A stretch of 64,000 bases of DNA from Thiomicrorhabdus xiamenensis (GTDB lineage: Bacteria; Pseudomonadota; Gammaproteobacteria; Thiomicrospirales; Thiomicrospiraceae). Of the stretch, positions 55,466 to 64,000 are shown in pieces. How positions within the stretch are numbered: position 1 is the stretch's first letter; the number at the start of each line of letters is the position of its first letter. The notes under the pieces are model-generated. The model made no database searches. It was not told where the DNA came from and saw only the letters and a list, made by a program, of their open reading frames with translations. The DNA is taken from assembly GCF_013282625.1 (NCBI RefSeq), contig NZ_CP054020.1:1364001-1428000 (forward strand), read 5' to 3'. The translations under genes were made by a program, and so were the position numbers.

Positions 55466-57304
55466 TCAGACTTCGCCGTGGAAAAAGTCATAGATTGTCT
55501 GCGCCTTATCTTTACTGATCCCTTTTACTTTTTGCAGTTCCGACACCGCCGCATTCTTAACCTCGCCCAAACCGCCGAAATGCAGCAACAGGTTTTTGCG
55601 CGTCTTGGGGCCGATTCCCTGAATATCTTCAAGACGGGAGTGCGTCATTGCCTTGGCGCGTTTTTTACGATGGGAAGTAATCGCGAAACGATGCGCCTCG
55701 TCGCGAATATGGTTAATCAGGTGCAACGCAACGTCATCGTCTGCCAGATCGATTCCATCACTGTTATAGGGTGTATACAGAACCTCGAGCCCCGCTTTAC
55801 GGCCTTCCCCCTTGGCCACAGAAACCAGAGGCAGAAAATCCAGTTCCAACCCTTTCAGAACTTCGATCGCCTGATTCAACTGCCCTTTCCCGCCATCAAT
55901 AACCACCAGATCCGGCAGTCTGTCAGCTTCTTTTTTAAGACGCGAATAACGTCTCTGCAAAACTTGATGCATGGCGGCATAATCGTCGCCGGGTTGAATG
56001 CCTTCGATATTGAATTTACGGTAATCACTACTGCTTGGGACCCCGTCTTTGAAAACGACACAGCTGGCGACCGTTAAATTCCCTTGCGTGTGACTGATAT
56101 CGAAGCACTCCATATGCTTCGGAGGCTGAGCCAACTCCAGCGCTTCCTGCAAAGCTTTGAGTCGCTGTAACTGGTTACTCTTTTGCGTCATCTGCTGTTT
56201 CAAGCCCGCTTCAGCATTAGTCTGGGCCAGTTGCCACAAACTTTTATCGGTCTGTGTTTTAGCGACTTTGAAGCCGGTTTTTCGCTGGTACTTCTCCGTC
56301 AGCAGCGACTGTAGCGCCTTTTCTTCCGTCAGTTTGCGATCAAGCAGAATGGTATGTGGTGCCGGATGCAACTGATAGTGCTGAACGATAAAAGCATCGA
56401 TAATTTCTTCCGTTTCACTGTTTGCGGCCACTTTCGGGAAAAAAGTTTCGCTGCCCCATAAATTTCCGCCACGATACATCATCAGACACAGGCAGACTTG
56501 ATCGCCCTGCGAAGCGACGGCAATCACATCAATATCCCGATTCCCCGGTTGATTGATCAGATGCTGCGACTGGATCGAGCGCAGTGCAGAAATTCGATCA
56601 CGGTAAACTGCTGCCTGCTCGTACTCCATCTGCATCGACGCTTGCTGCATCTGCTCGCCGAGTTCTTCCACCACAGCAAAACTTTTGCCCTGTAAAAACA
56701 TCATGGTATGACGGACATCACGCTGATAATCGTCATCCGAAACCAACCCCTCGATACAAGGACCGGAACAGCGCTTGATCTGATATTGCAAACAGGGACG
56801 CGAACGATGCTGAAAAACGCTTTCCGCGCACTGGCGAACCGGAAAAATTTTCTGTAAAGCATGCAAGGTATGGTGCACAGCAGAAGCGTTGGGAAAAGGC
56901 CCGAAGTACTCTCCTTTTCGGCGCTTGGCACCACGATGAAAACTCAGCGAGGGATATTTTTTTGCTGTTGAAACATAGATATACGGATAAGACTTATCAT
57001 CCCTGAAAAGAATGTTGTACTTCGGCTTATGGCGTTTAATCAGTGTGTTTTCGAGGATGAACGCCTCGCTTTCCGTTTCGGTGATCGTGACTTCAATACG
57101 TGCGACTTGCTCGACCATTTTGGCCGTCTTGATTTCGTCATGACGTTTTTTGAAATAACTGCTGACTCGGCGCTTAAGATTTTTTGCCTTGCCGACATAG
57201 ATAATCTGCCCCTGATTATCGAGCATTCGGTAAACGCCCGGTCGCTCGGTCAGATGCTTCAGAAAATCGTCAATATCAAACACCTCGTCGCGATCTCGTT
57301 CCAT
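55466..57304 (-). CDS. uvrC: excinuclease ABC subunit C
   Basis: From ATG 57304 the protein has 612 residues, close to E. coli UvrC (610). The GIY-YIG nuclease is RPGVYRMLDNQGQIIYVGKAKNLKRRVSSYF. A Cys-rich stretch (CLQYQIKRCSGPC), a UVR motif, an RNase H-like C-terminal nuclease (CFDISHTQGNLTVASCVVF, VVIDGGKGQLNQA) and a terminal HhH domain follow. Longer starts (57370, 57394) exist, but AGGAG lies six bases before 57304. Confidence 0.96.
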   Translation of the reverse strand: MERDRDEVFDIDDFLKHLTERPGVYRMLDNQGQIIYVGKAKNLKRRVSSYFKKRHDEIKTAKMVEQVARIEVTITETESEAFILENTLIKRHKPKYNILFRDDKSYPYIYVSTAKKYPSLSFHRGAKRRKGEYFGPFPNASAVHHTLHALQKIFPVRQCAESVFQHRSRPCLQYQIKRCSGPCIEGLVSDDDYQRDVRHTMMFLQGKSFAVVEELGEQMQQASMQMEYEQAAVYRDRISALRSIQSQHLINQPGNRDIDVIAVASQGDQVCLCLMMYRGGNLWGSETFFPKVAANSETEEIIDAFIVQHYQLHPAPHTILLDRKLTEEKALQSLLTEKYQRKTGFKVAKTQTDKSLWQLAQTNAEAGLKQQMTQKSNQLQRLKALQEALELAQPPKHMECFDISHTQGNLTVASCVVFKDGVPSSSDYRKFNIEGIQPGDDYAAMHQVLQRRYSRLKKEADRLPDLVVIDGGKGQLNQAIEVLKGLELDFLPLVSVAKGEGRKAGLEVLYTPYNSDGIDLADDDVALHLINHIRDEAHRFAITSHRKKRAKAMTHSRLEDIQGIGPKTRKNLLLHFGGLGEVKNAAVSELQKVKGISKDKAQTIYDFFHGEV

Positions 57305-57421
57305 AGCAGGCTCCTGCGACGGGTTTTCAAGGGTTTTGTCAGGATGCTCGGCTGGCTTTTGTTGGGTCATAGTCAATATCGGGGTAAAATGCACAAACTT
57401 GCTTATTATAAAGGATCAGGA

Positions 57422-58423
57422 ATGGAACAAGAATCGAACAAAGCCACGCAAGAAAATCAACCACAGACTGCTGCGCAGTCACCGGCAGTCGAAATGAAGA
57501 ATTTTGACCGTCTGGCCGGCGCCGTCGAATCGCTTGTCAAACAGGAACGATGGAGCCGACGCTTCGCCAACCTTCTGAAACTTGCCATTGCCGCTTATGT
57601 CGTATTTTTCATCTATGTTGCCATCGACAACATGGGTACCGCCGAACAGTTGAAACAGGCCGATGCCTCTCAAGAACATATTGCCGTGATTCGCCTTGAA
57701 GGCGCTATTATGCCGCAGAGTGAAGTCAGCGCCGAAACAATGATTCCTCTTCTTCAGCAAGCCTTCAGCAACCCGGCTTCCAAAGCGGTCGTCATCAAAG
57801 CGAACTCGCCAGGCGGCAGTCCGGTTCAATCGGCATTGATCAATGACGAAATCACCCGTTTGAAGAAACAATACCAAAAACCGGTTATCGCGGTGGTTGA
57901 AGATATGTGCGCCTCCGGTTGCTATTACATTACGGTAGCGGCGGATAAAATCATCGCCAATAAAGGCTCGCTGGTCGGCTCAATCGGCGTCAGAATGGAC
58001 TCATTCGGCTTTACCGGTCTAATGGACAAACTCGGTATTGAAAACCGCTCCATGCATGCCGGAGAACATAAAACCTTTATCAATCCGTTTGCACCGAAAG
58101 ACGAGGAAGGTCGCAAGTTCTTCCAGAGTCAGGTATTGGAAAAAACGCATCAGCAGTTTATTCAAGCCGTACGTGACGGGCGCGGTGATCGCATCCAGGA
58201 AAACGAAAACACCTACACCGGTCTGGTCTGGCTGGGTGAGGATGCAGTTACAAACGGCATGATCGACGGCATCGGCGATATGGGCTCGGTTTCTCGCGAA
58301 ATCATGGAAGAACCTAATATTCGCTACTACGAAGTCGAGAAAAACTTCTTCGAACAGTTGATGGGCGATATCAGTACCCAGACTGCCAGTCGTTTGAGCC
58401 TGTACTTTACCGGTATGCGCTAA
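57422..58423 (+). CDS. S49-family signal-peptide-peptidase-like protease
   Basis: This 333-residue protein has a disordered N terminus, one membrane helix (NLLKLAIAAYVVFFIYVAI, about 58-76) and a single S49 domain. The domain shows IKANSPGGSPVQSALI, VEDMCASGCYYITVAADKI (catalytic Ser) and NKGSLVGSIGVRM. It is of the shorter SppA/SohB type. ATG 57422 has AAAGGATCAGGA before it; the long open frame upstream overlaps uvrC and is not real. Confidence 0.88.
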   Translation: MEQESNKATQENQPQTAAQSPAVEMKNFDRLAGAVESLVKQERWSRRFANLLKLAIAAYVVFFIYVAIDNMGTAEQLKQADASQEHIAVIRLEGAIMPQSEVSAETMIPLLQQAFSNPASKAVVIKANSPGGSPVQSALINDEITRLKKQYQKPVIAVVEDMCASGCYYITVAADKIIANKGSLVGSIGVRMDSFGFTGLMDKLGIENRSMHAGEHKTFINPFAPKDEEGRKFFQSQVLEKTHQQFIQAVRDGRGDRIQENENTYTGLVWLGEDAVTNGMIDGIGDMGSVSREIMEEPNIRYYEVEKNFFEQLMGDISTQTASRLSLYFTGMR

Positions 58424-58440
58424 GCGCCCGGCTCAGCAAT

Positions 58441-58481
58441 AAAAAAAGCGACCACTCTGTCACAGAAATGGTCGCTTTTTT
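58441..58481 (+). terminator. bidirectional terminator between the S49 and ABC-F genes
   Basis: The hairpin AAAAAGCGACCA ... TGGTCGCTTTTTT serves the rightward S49 gene and, on the other strand, the leftward ABC-F gene. Confidence 0.88.
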
Positions 58482-58527
58482 ATTTATCAGCCTTCACAAC
58501 CGATCTTTCAAGCCAGTTCGAGGCAAT

Positions 58528-60474
58528 TCAACCGGCAAGCTTCGCTTCAAAATCTATTTTTTTCTGCTGGATAACCTCTTCGATTTCCAGCCACTGCATT
58601 TCCAAATCTTCCAAATCCTGTTTGCATTTGGCTTCGGCTTGCAGACACTCGGTTAATTTATCCTTGTTCGCTGCGTCATACAGCGAGCTGTCTTCAAGTA
58701 AAGCGTGCAGCCGATCCAACTCCTGCTGCGTCTTTTCAAGCGATTTTTCCAGTTTACGACTCAACTGCAGATCAGCCTTAAGCAGGGCGTCCAGCTGTTT
58801 ACGCTGATGCGCATTCTGTATCCGTTGCTGCTTTTTATTTGTTGTTTTGGCGGCAGAAGCGTCTTCTGATATCAGCGCTTTTTTCTCTTCTTCCGACTGC
58901 TGGCGGATTCGTCTCAGCTGCTCGTTAAGGTATTCGTCAAGATCGCCATGGAACAGTTCCACCTGGCCTTGATGAACCCACCAGTACTGATCGGCAATCG
59001 AGGCCAGAAGATGTTTATCGTGCGATACCAGCAACAAAGCACCGGTGTAATCCTGCAGCGCCATCTCAAGCGCGTCACGCGTTTCCATATCCAGGTGGTT
59101 GGTCGGCTCATCGAGAATAATCAGATTAGGCTGTTGAAAGACGATCAACGCCATTGCCAGACGCGCCTTTTCACCACCGGAAAAAGGTTCGACCTGCTGT
59201 AGACATTGCTCGTTGCTAAATCCGAAACCGCCGAGAAAATCCCGAGCCTGCTGATCGCTTGGCGCATCTTCCAAAGCCAAGAGATGCTGTAACGGACTCC
59301 ATTCCGGGCGCAGGGTATCAAGCTGATGCTGCGAGAAATAACCGGTTTTCACCCCTCTGGCAACCTGAATTTTACCTCCCTCCGGCTTCAATTCCCCGAC
59401 GAGCAGTTTTAACAGCGTGGTTTTACCGGAGCCGTTAACCCCAACCAGCCCGATACGGTCGCCGGCACGCAGAACCAAATCCGCTTTTTCGATAATCGCT
59501 CTGTCCGCATAGGAGAAACGCAATTGTTCGATCTGCAACATCGGATCCGGCTGCACCTTCGGTTCGGGAAACTCGAAATGAAAAGGGTTGCTCGCCTGTA
59601 CCGCTGCGACCATCTCCATACGTTCCAAGGCTTTGACACGGCTCTGCGCCTGCTTGGCTTTGGAAGCTTTCGCTTTGAAGCGGCTGATAAAGGTTTTAAG
59701 ATGCTGCATCTGCTGCTTCTGCTTGTCATGCAACGCCTGTTGCTGCATCAGGCGTTCATTGCGCTGACGTTCAAAAGCGGCAAAATTGCCGTTGTAATAG
59801 GTAATTTTCTGCTGCTCGATATGTGCAATCCCCTGCACAACCTGATCCAGAAAATCGCGGTCGTGCGAAATTACCAGAACTGCACCGGGAAAGTTTTTCA
59901 GCCACTGCTTTAACCAGGAAACCGCTTCGATATCCAGGTGGTTGGTCGGTTCGTCCAAAAGCAGCAGATCGGCACGCTGCATCAGCGCCCGCGCCAATTT
60001 AAGACGCACCTGCCATCCGCCGGAAAACTCAGCAATAGACTGCGAAAAGCTATTTTCAGTAAAGCCTAAACCGTACAGCAGTTGTCGGGCCTGATTTTCG
60101 ACTGCGAATCCCTGCAGCTTATCCAACTGATCATAGGCGCGTACGATGGCATCTTCGTCTCCCGCTTTTTCGGCCGCGTCACGGCTCGCTATCGCATCGG
60201 CATATAACTGGTCGCCAAAACTGACATACTGCAGAACTTTCTGTTCCAGCTCTCCGCTTTCCTGTTCCACATAACCGATGATCCAATCTGCCGGGATACT
60301 TAAATTTCCGCCATCAATCGTTACCTGACCGAGAATCGCTTTAAACAGCGTGGTTTTACCGGCACCGTTCTGGCCGACAAGACCGATTTTCTGGCCCGGA
60401 TGAATCGCCAGATTGGCGCCGGACAACAAAGGTTTGATTCCGGCACGTAAAGAGAGGTTTTGTATATTGATCAT
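58528..60474 (-). CDS. yheS: ABC-F family ATPase, YheS-type
   Basis: This 648-residue protein has two ATP-binding domains without membrane segments. Walker A sites are GQNGAGKTT and GVNGSGKTT, signatures are EFSGGWQVRLKLARAL and PFSGGEKARLAMAL, and Walker B/H motifs are LLLLDEPTNHLD and LIILDEPTNHLD. The basic helical linker and the charged coiled-coil C terminus match YheS. ABC-F proteins act on the ribosome. Confidence 0.92.
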   Translation of the reverse strand: MINIQNLSLRAGIKPLLSGANLAIHPGQKIGLVGQNGAGKTTLFKAILGQVTIDGGNLSIPADWIIGYVEQESGELEQKVLQYVSFGDQLYADAIASRDAAEKAGDEDAIVRAYDQLDKLQGFAVENQARQLLYGLGFTENSFSQSIAEFSGGWQVRLKLARALMQRADLLLLDEPTNHLDIEAVSWLKQWLKNFPGAVLVISHDRDFLDQVVQGIAHIEQQKITYYNGNFAAFERQRNERLMQQQALHDKQKQQMQHLKTFISRFKAKASKAKQAQSRVKALERMEMVAAVQASNPFHFEFPEPKVQPDPMLQIEQLRFSYADRAIIEKADLVLRAGDRIGLVGVNGSGKTTLLKLLVGELKPEGGKIQVARGVKTGYFSQHQLDTLRPEWSPLQHLLALEDAPSDQQARDFLGGFGFSNEQCLQQVEPFSGGEKARLAMALIVFQQPNLIILDEPTNHLDMETRDALEMALQDYTGALLLVSHDKHLLASIADQYWWVHQGQVELFHGDLDEYLNEQLRRIRQQSEEEKKALISEDASAAKTTNKKQQRIQNAHQRKQLDALLKADLQLSRKLEKSLEKTQQELDRLHALLEDSSLYDAANKDKLTECLQAEAKCKQDLEDLEMQWLEIEEVIQQKKIDFEAKLAG

Positions 60475-60503
60475 ATAACTATCGGTTTACTTGTTACACA
60501 GGC

Positions 60504-61223
60504 TTATGCTGGCGTCTGACCTGACGGATTCTGGGCGCTTTCTTCCGCATGCAGTTCGCCGTTCTTAAGTCGTAATATGCGATCCATACGGTTAGCCAGT
60601 TGCATATCATGCGTTACGATCAGCACCGCTGTTTGGAATTCCTGATTCAGCTCCAGCAACAGCTCGAATACCTGTTTGGCCGACTCCTGATCAAGATTCC
60701 CGGTCGGTTCGTCGGCAAGAATGCACGCCGGATCGGTAATCAGGGCTCTGGCGATCGCCACTCGCTGACGCTCACCACCGGACAGTTCCGCCGGTTTATG
60801 CTTCAAACGGTGTCCCAGACCGACATGTTCCAGCAGTGCAGTGGCCTTGGCTGTGGCCTCGTTCAGATTGCTTCGGCGGATTCGCAGCGGCATCAATACA
60901 TTATCCAGCGCGGTGAATTCAGGAAGCAGATGGTGAAACTGATAAACGAAGCCCATATTGGCATTACGCAGTTTGCCGCGCTTACCTTCGCTCTTTGCAG
61001 AAAAAACCTCGCCAAGCAGCAACACTTCGCCGGAGCTGGGATTATCCAGACCGGCCAGCAGATGCAACAAGGTACTTTTCCCGGAACCGGAGGCACCGAC
61101 AATCGCCAGTTTTTCTCCGGCGGCAAGACGGAAATCGATATTTCGAAAAACCTGGGTTTCAATCACTCCTTCCTGATAGGTCTTGCCGAGATTTTTCGCT
61201 TCCAATACATAAGAATTACTCAT
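60504..61223 (-). CDS. lolD: lipoprotein-releasing ABC transporter ATPase LolD
   Basis: This 239-residue ATPase has Walker [10 protein letters not shown], the LolD-type [18 protein letters not shown], signature [15 protein letters not shown] and Walker [13 protein letters not shown]. It powers release of outer-membrane lipoproteins from the inner membrane. It overlaps the permease gene by 8 bp. Confidence 0.96.
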   Translation of the reverse strand: MSNSYVLEAKNLGKTYQEGVIETQVFRNIDFRLAAGEKLAIVGASGSGKSTLLHLLAGLDNPSSGEVLLLGEVFSAKSEGKRGKLRNANMGFVYQFHHLLPEFTALDNVLMPLRIRRSNLNEATAKATALLEHVGLGHRLKHKPAELSGGERQRVAIARALITDPACILADEPTGNLDQESAKQVFELLLELNQEFQTAVLIVTHDMQLANRMDRILRLKNGELHAEESAQNPSGQTPA

Positions 61224-62466
61224 ATCTCAGGGCCTCCGCAGGTTGAACCTTAGCTGCTTTTCTGGCCGGATAGAGCGTTGCCAGCAAAGTCAGAATAAAC
61301 GCGATACCACTGACCGAATAGACATCGCTCCAGATAATTTTCGACGGCACCTGACTGATGTAATAAACATCCGGCGGGAAGAATTTGAAACCGAGCAGAT
61401 TTTCGATAAACGGCACAATCACATCAATATTGGAGGCGAGGCTGATGCCACCGACAAGCCCTAGAAGCGCCCCGAAAAGTCCGATCACCAGACCTTGAAT
61501 AATGAAAATCCACTGGATACTGTTCGGCGTGGCACCAAGCGTACGCAACACGGCAATATCCGCCTGTTTATCGGTCACGACCATGACCATGGTCGAAACA
61601 ATATTGAACGCCGCAACCATAATAATCAGCGCCAGGACAATAAACATCATGCGCTTCTCCATTTCGATAGCCTTGAAGAAATTCAGATGCTGCTGACGCC
61701 AGTCGCGAACATACAAAGTCTGCTGCAAGTGATTGGCCAACTCCTGCTTGACTTCGCCGACACGGAAAAGGTCATCAATCTTGAGTTGCAGACCGGACAC
61801 ACTGTCGCCGTATTTGAACAGAGTTTGCGCGTCTTTAAGATGGATCAGTGCCAGCCCGCTGTCATATTCATGCATGCCCGCCTCGAAAAAACCGACGATA
61901 GTGAAGCGTTTGATTCGCGGAATGATACCGACCGCAGAGACAGATCCCTGCGGAGCAATCAGGGTAACTTTATCGCCGATCGAAACACCAAGACTGAGCG
62001 CCAACTCTTTACCCAGAATAATCGAAAACTGTCCCGGCTTGAGTGCCTCCAGCGAGCCGTAACGCATCTTTTGCGCAATATCACCGACTTCATTTTCATA
62101 AACCGGCAGTATGCCGCGAATTGCAACACCTTTGACTTTGCCGTTATAGGTCAGCATCCCCTGCTCCATGATATTCGGGGCGGCGCCGAGAATGTCCGGC
62201 TGTTGCTTGACTTGCTCGTACAGAGGCTGCCAATCGCTGAGATGCTCATGCTGTTCAGTAATCGTCATATGTGCCGTCATACCGAGGATACGGTCACGCA
62301 GTTCCTCTTGAAAGCCGTTCATTATCGACAGCACCGTAATCAGCGCCGTCACACCCAGAGCAATGCCGATAATAGACGAAAATGAAATAAAGGAGATAAA
62401 ACCATTGCGCCGCTTGGCGCGCGTATAGCGTAATCCGACAAAAAGCTCAAAAGGGAGTTTTAACAT
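61216..62466 (-). CDS. lolC: lipoprotein-releasing system permease LolC/LolE
   Basis: This 416-residue protein has an N-terminal membrane helix ([41 protein letters not shown]), a periplasmic domain and three C-terminal helices. These include [30 protein letters not shown], which contacts the ATPase. Only one permease gene lies with lolD here; it could be a homodimeric LolF-like form or LolE may be elsewhere. Confidence 0.92.
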   Translation of the reverse strand: MLKLPFELFVGLRYTRAKRRNGFISFISFSSIIGIALGVTALITVLSIMNGFQEELRDRILGMTAHMTITEQHEHLSDWQPLYEQVKQQPDILGAAPNIMEQGMLTYNGKVKGVAIRGILPVYENEVGDIAQKMRYGSLEALKPGQFSIILGKELALSLGVSIGDKVTLIAPQGSVSAVGIIPRIKRFTIVGFFEAGMHEYDSGLALIHLKDAQTLFKYGDSVSGLQLKIDDLFRVGEVKQELANHLQQTLYVRDWRQQHLNFFKAIEMEKRMMFIVLALIIMVAAFNIVSTMVMVVTDKQADIAVLRTLGATPNSIQWIFIIQGLVIGLFGALLGLVGGISLASNIDVIVPFIENLLGFKFFPPDVYYISQVPSKIIWSDVYSVSGIAFILTLLATLYPARKAAKVQPAEALRYE

Positions 62467-62478
62467 AAGGTCTCGATT

Positions 62479-63174
62479 TTATTTGGACGAATCTTCTTTA
62501 TTGAGGTTCGATTCTTCGGAAACCGGATTGGGAGAAGTCTCCGGCGCTTTATAGGAAATAAACACGGGCAGCTCGATTTTTCGCATAATCGCCCAGACCC
62601 GCAGTGTCACTGTCAGCAGAATGGCCGTAATGACCGCAACATCCTGCTCGATACCGACGTGAAGCAGAAGCAACAACAGGCTTGCACCGATAAAAGACGC
62701 GGTCGCGTAAATTTCCTTTCGTAACACCAGAGGGATTTCACCGACCAGTACATCGCGGATCACACCGCCAACAACACCCGTCATAATACCGGTCATAATT
62801 GCAATCGGATCGGAGAACCCGAGTTCCATCGCCTTTTGCGTCCCTATGACGGTAAACACGGCCAATCCAAGCGCATCCGTAAACAGCAGCATCTTAACCG
62901 GCAAACGCTTATAGCGTGCGAGAAAAAAGAACGCCACGGTAGAAATCACGACAACGTAAATATAGATATCGTTCTGGGTCCAGAAGACCGGTACACCGAT
63001 AATCAGATCGCGTAAGGTTCCGCCGCCTATCGCCGTTACCATCGCGATGACAATCGCACCAAACAGGTCAAGTTGTTTGCGGCGTGCAGCAAGCAACCCG
63101 GTGATGGCGAACACCACGGTTCCGAAAAGATCCAGAGAATAGAGAATTTGCACAAGATTCATAATGGCGCTCAT
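62479..63174 (-). CDS. TRIC-type / UPF0126 membrane protein
   Basis: This 231-residue protein has seven predicted membrane helices in two similar halves (DLFGTVVFAITGLLAARRKQLDLFGAIVIAMVTAIGGGTLRDLI and DALGLAVFTVIGTQKAMELG ... MTGVVGGVIRDVLVGEIPLVL). GGGTLRD and GGVIRD are the family motifs. Homologues (YadS/YicG) are related to trimeric cation channels. Start 63174 or 63162 cannot be separated by ribosome sites. Confidence 0.88.
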   Translation of the reverse strand: MSAIMNLVQILYSLDLFGTVVFAITGLLAARRKQLDLFGAIVIAMVTAIGGGTLRDLIIGVPVFWTQNDIYIYVVVISTVAFFFLARYKRLPVKMLLFTDALGLAVFTVIGTQKAMELGFSDPIAIMTGIMTGVVGGVIRDVLVGEIPLVLRKEIYATASFIGASLLLLLLHVGIEQDVAVITAILLTVTLRVWAIMRKIELPVFISYKAPETSPNPVSEESNLNKEDSSK

Positions 63175-63320
63175 TATAAACCAGGGTCAGGAGACAATAC
63201 ATCGTTTGCTATCCGTTGACGCAGATTTTTTAGCAAATCCCTTCAGAAGCATTGTGGCAGGCAAGCACCGGTTGCTATAAACAGGCACAAACAAGGTGTT
63301 TTGAATGTTTTTTGCAGGCA

Positions 63321-63352
63321 AAAAAAACGCCCCGATAAACGGGGCGTTTTTT
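63321..63352 (-). terminator. intrinsic terminator after the SQR gene
   Basis: The hairpin AAAAAAACGCCCC-gataaac-GGGGCGTTTTTT works on both strands and lies just after the stop of the gene ending at 63370. Confidence 0.88.
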
Positions 63353-63369
63353 CAGCTTTGGGAATTCAA

Positions 63370-64000
63370 TTATTTGTCTGATTTCAGACGGTTGATTCCA
63401 AGCATTTTCATAATGTACTTCTGATAGATCGGTTCAGAGTTACCCGCTTTCATATTACGGATAAAGTACTTCTCAAATGCGATTTTCGCCAAGTGTACCC
63501 ACTTACCTTTCTTAGCCCAGGTCAGGTTACGAGGCGGGATCTGAGGCAGAGCAACAAACGCTGCACCGGAATCACCCATATCTGCCAGACAGACGGTGTT
63601 CCAAGTTGGCTCTTCGTGTGCATCCTTACCTTCGATGTTCGCTTCGATGTTGTGGCAGATCGCCGTTACCATCGATTCAATCATCAAACCGGTCTTAGGT
63701 GTACCACAAGGTACCGGACAAGTGGTATCAACTGGAGGAATGGCAATACCAACACCTAGTGCATAGATGTTTTTGTAAGTCGGGTTACGGCTGAACTGGT
63801 CAACTTTAACGAAACCGCGAGGGTTAACCAGAGGGCCACCCATTTTCTCAGGATCACCATCAACCAGGTCGCACAGGAATTTAGATCCTTTAAACGCCGG
63901 TAGCATCATAGAGTATTTGAAAGGCAGTTCATGCTGTTTGATAACATTACCCTGCATGTCGTGCTCGTCAACATACATCACACCGTCTTCGATCTTAGTT
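63370..64000 (-). CDS. sqr: sulfide:quinone oxidoreductase, C-terminal part (cut by window edge)
   Basis: About 209 C-terminal residues of a flavoprotein are present; the frame continues past 64000. It shows KYSMMLPAFKG, GFVKVDQFSRNPTYKNIYALGVGIAIPP (flavin-site Gly/Val block), the cysteine pair in CPVPCGTPKTGLMIESM, and an amphipathic C terminus (KWVHLAKIAFEKYFIRNMKAG) for membrane docking. It oxidises sulfide and reduces quinone. This supports a sulfur-oxidising lifestyle. The SQR subtype cannot be set from this part. Confidence 0.85.
   Translation of the reverse strand, partial: TKIEDGVMYVDEHDMQGNVIKQHELPFKYSMMLPAFKGSKFLCDLVDGDPEKMGGPLVNPRGFVKVDQFSRNPTYKNIYALGVGIAIPPVDTTCPVPCGTPKTGLMIESMVTAICHNIEANIEGKDAHEEPTWNTVCLADMGDSGAAFVALPQIPPRNLTWAKKGKWVHLAKIAFEKYFIRNMKAGNSEPIYQKYIMKMLGINRLKSDK

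Noticed and set aside
57029-57421. Upstream extension of the S49 protease frame
   Set aside because: It overlaps uvrC on the other strand; the ATG at 57422 has a strong ribosome site and the expected start of the protein.

Overview
The window comes from the chromosome of a gammaproteobacterium, most likely a sulfur-oxidising autotroph of the Thiomicrospira / Hydrogenovibrio / Thiomicrorhabdus type. The backbone has classic gammaproteobacterial gene orders: pyrG-kdsA-eno-ftsB, yoaA-tsaB, rpsB-tsf-pyrH-frr-uppS-cdsA-rseP-bamA-ompH-lpxD-fabZ-lpxA-lpxB-rnhB, yffB-dapE, and uvrC-pgsA-tRNA(Gly)-tRNA(Cys)-tRNA(Leu). The right edge cuts a sulfide:quinone oxidoreductase. The genus is inferred from general character only; no database search was possible.

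Layout: 1-16.6 kb is housekeeping (surE fragment, Smr protein, ftsB, eno, kdsA, pyrG, tilS, accA, a DUF481 outer-membrane protein, ycaO, a mini cytochrome c, an unknown periplasmic protein, a universal stress protein, tsaB, yoaA, and a zinc-ligand-poor ribosomal protein L36). 28-42.5 kb is a long leftward array for envelope biogenesis and translation. It covers lipid A (lpxD, lpxA, lpxB, fabZ), outer-membrane assembly (bamA, ompH/skp, rseP), phospholipid and undecaprenyl lipids (cdsA, uppS) and translation (rpsB, tsf, pyrH, frr). 42.7-54.1 kb holds map, glnD, dapD, yffB, dapE, a c-di-GMP phosphodiesterase and a TetR/MAPEG pair. 54.3-64 kb holds three tRNAs, pgsA, uvrC, an S49 peptidase, an ABC-F protein, lolD/lolC-E, a TRIC-type membrane protein and the SQR fragment.

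The accessory region is an 11.3 kb integrated element (16617-27951) inserted in the intrinsic terminator of the L36 gene. It is bounded by an exact 18-bp direct repeat that rebuilds the terminator. It resembles a P4-type phage satellite: a tyrosine integrase at one end, an AlpA regulator, a Toprim primase overlapping a DUF927 ATPase, a run of tightly coupled unknown genes, a HigB/HigA-like toxin-antitoxin module, and no structural phage genes.

Most of the unusual signals are in this element's non-coding DNA. They are: (i) a 58-nt perfect three-stem RNA junction ending at the alpA start codon and hiding its ribosome binding site; (ii) a second three-stem structure upstream of an unknown 382-aa gene; (iii) three clusters of six GGTAC sites that look like replication iterons, two of them forming 114-bp direct repeats around the toxin-antitoxin cassette; (iv) 48-bp repeats at both ends that would bracket integrase plus attP in the circular form; (v) 12-bp-spaced integrase arm-like sites at both ends; and (vi) three T-rich/G-tract motifs exactly 107 bp apart.
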